A DNA stretch of 6,721 nucleotides, taken from JAXGTO01 sp040774885 (GTDB lineage Bacteria > Actinomycetota > Coriobacteriia > Coriobacteriales > Eggerthellaceae). The position numbers and the translations under genes were made by a program. Under the pieces are notes generated by a model. It was not told the DNA's origin. It did no database searches and worked only from the letters and a program-made list of their open reading frames with translations. Location: positions 1 to 6,721 of the forward strand of contig JAXGTO010000048.1 in assembly GCA_040774885.1 (NCBI GenBank), in the 5' to 3' direction. This document shows, in pieces, positions 6,686 through 6,721 of this stretch. Positions within the stretch are counted from its first letter, which is position 1. Each line of letters starts with the position of its first letter.

Positions 6686-6721
6686 ATTCGCAAAGGGGTC
6701 CATGGGTTTGCCCCGCATCCG
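6686..6721. repeat. Right copy of 36-bp terminal direct repeat
   Basis: Identical to positions 1-36 over the full 36 bases, and cut by the window end, so the true repeat may be longer. If the two ends are joined, the result is a circle of 6,685 bp in which the two flanks fuse into one non-coding region of about 1.28 kb between divergent genes. Confidence 0.9.

Larger units (their letters stand above)
6116..6721. other. Non-coding, hairpin-rich region upstream of the membrane-protein genes
   Basis: No supportable gene is present. Next to the gene there are inverted AAAACCTG (6133-6140) and CAGGTTTT (6210-6217). A short tandem of ATGCAGGTAGC-like units lies at about 6235-6259. Then come two copies of the GC-rich repeat (6264-6418) and two large palindromes (6460-6509 and 6591-6646). 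Between the palindromes sit small hairpins GACCAA-TGCG-TTGGTC (6558-6573) and AAATG-CCTCG-CATTT (6576-6590). A ten-base palindrome CAAGGCCTTG (6676-6685) ends exactly where the terminal repeat starts. On the minus strand CATAAT (6181-6176) resembles a -10 box for the membrane genes, without a good -35 box. Confidence 0.75.

Noticed and set aside
1..6721. Cryptic plasmid identity based on matching ends
   Set aside because: No replication initiator, partition or mobilisation gene is present, and the end sequence has diverged relatives within the window. The circle is kept only as one hypothesis.

Overview
The window reads as a GC-rich bacterial segment, most likely from a high-GC Actinomycetota. 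A gut Coriobacteriia/Eggerthellaceae-type genome is my guess from codon style and the look of the intergenic DNA; no rRNA or marker gene settles it. There are three protein genes and two long non-coding flanks dense in repeats. No tRNA, rRNA, CRISPR array, transposase, integrase or replication gene is visible.

Layout. Positions 1-708 are non-coding. They hold two copies of a short GC-rich repeat around a perfect hairpin, a 138-bp inverted-repeat element (161-298), a 63-bp tandem repeat (327-484), and a duplicated stretch at the start of the first gene. Positions 709-2442 (+) encode a FAD-dependent oxidoreductase of the amine-oxidase/protoporphyrinogen-oxidase-like group often found with surface-polysaccharide genes. 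On the opposite strand, 6115-3956 and 3955-2411 encode two related polytopic membrane proteins that abut with no gap. Both share a motif set suggestive of a GT-C-like (lipid-linked sugar) glycosyltransferase fold. The upstream one carries an additional extracytoplasmic beta-rich domain. The oxidoreductase and the second membrane gene converge and overlap by 32 bp. Positions 6116-6721 are again non-coding, with two more copies of the left-end repeat and two related palindromes.

How the parts fit. The oxidoreductase family acts in modifying sugar, lipid or isoprenoid-type substrates, and the membrane proteins look like cell-envelope sugar transferases. A shared role in envelope glycan or glycolipid synthesis is plausible but is inferred only from family habits and proximity. 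The two membrane genes almost certainly form one transcript with coupled translation.

The most unusual feature is architectural. The first 36 bases are repeated exactly as the last 36 bases, and copies of one dispersed intergenic repeat lie in the same orientation on both sides of the gene block. This could mean a 6,685-bp circle, or a chromosomal segment or contig bounded by a repeat. The sequence alone does not decide, but the presence of diverged relatives of the same repeat inside the window and the lack of replication or mobility genes favour the repeat explanation.
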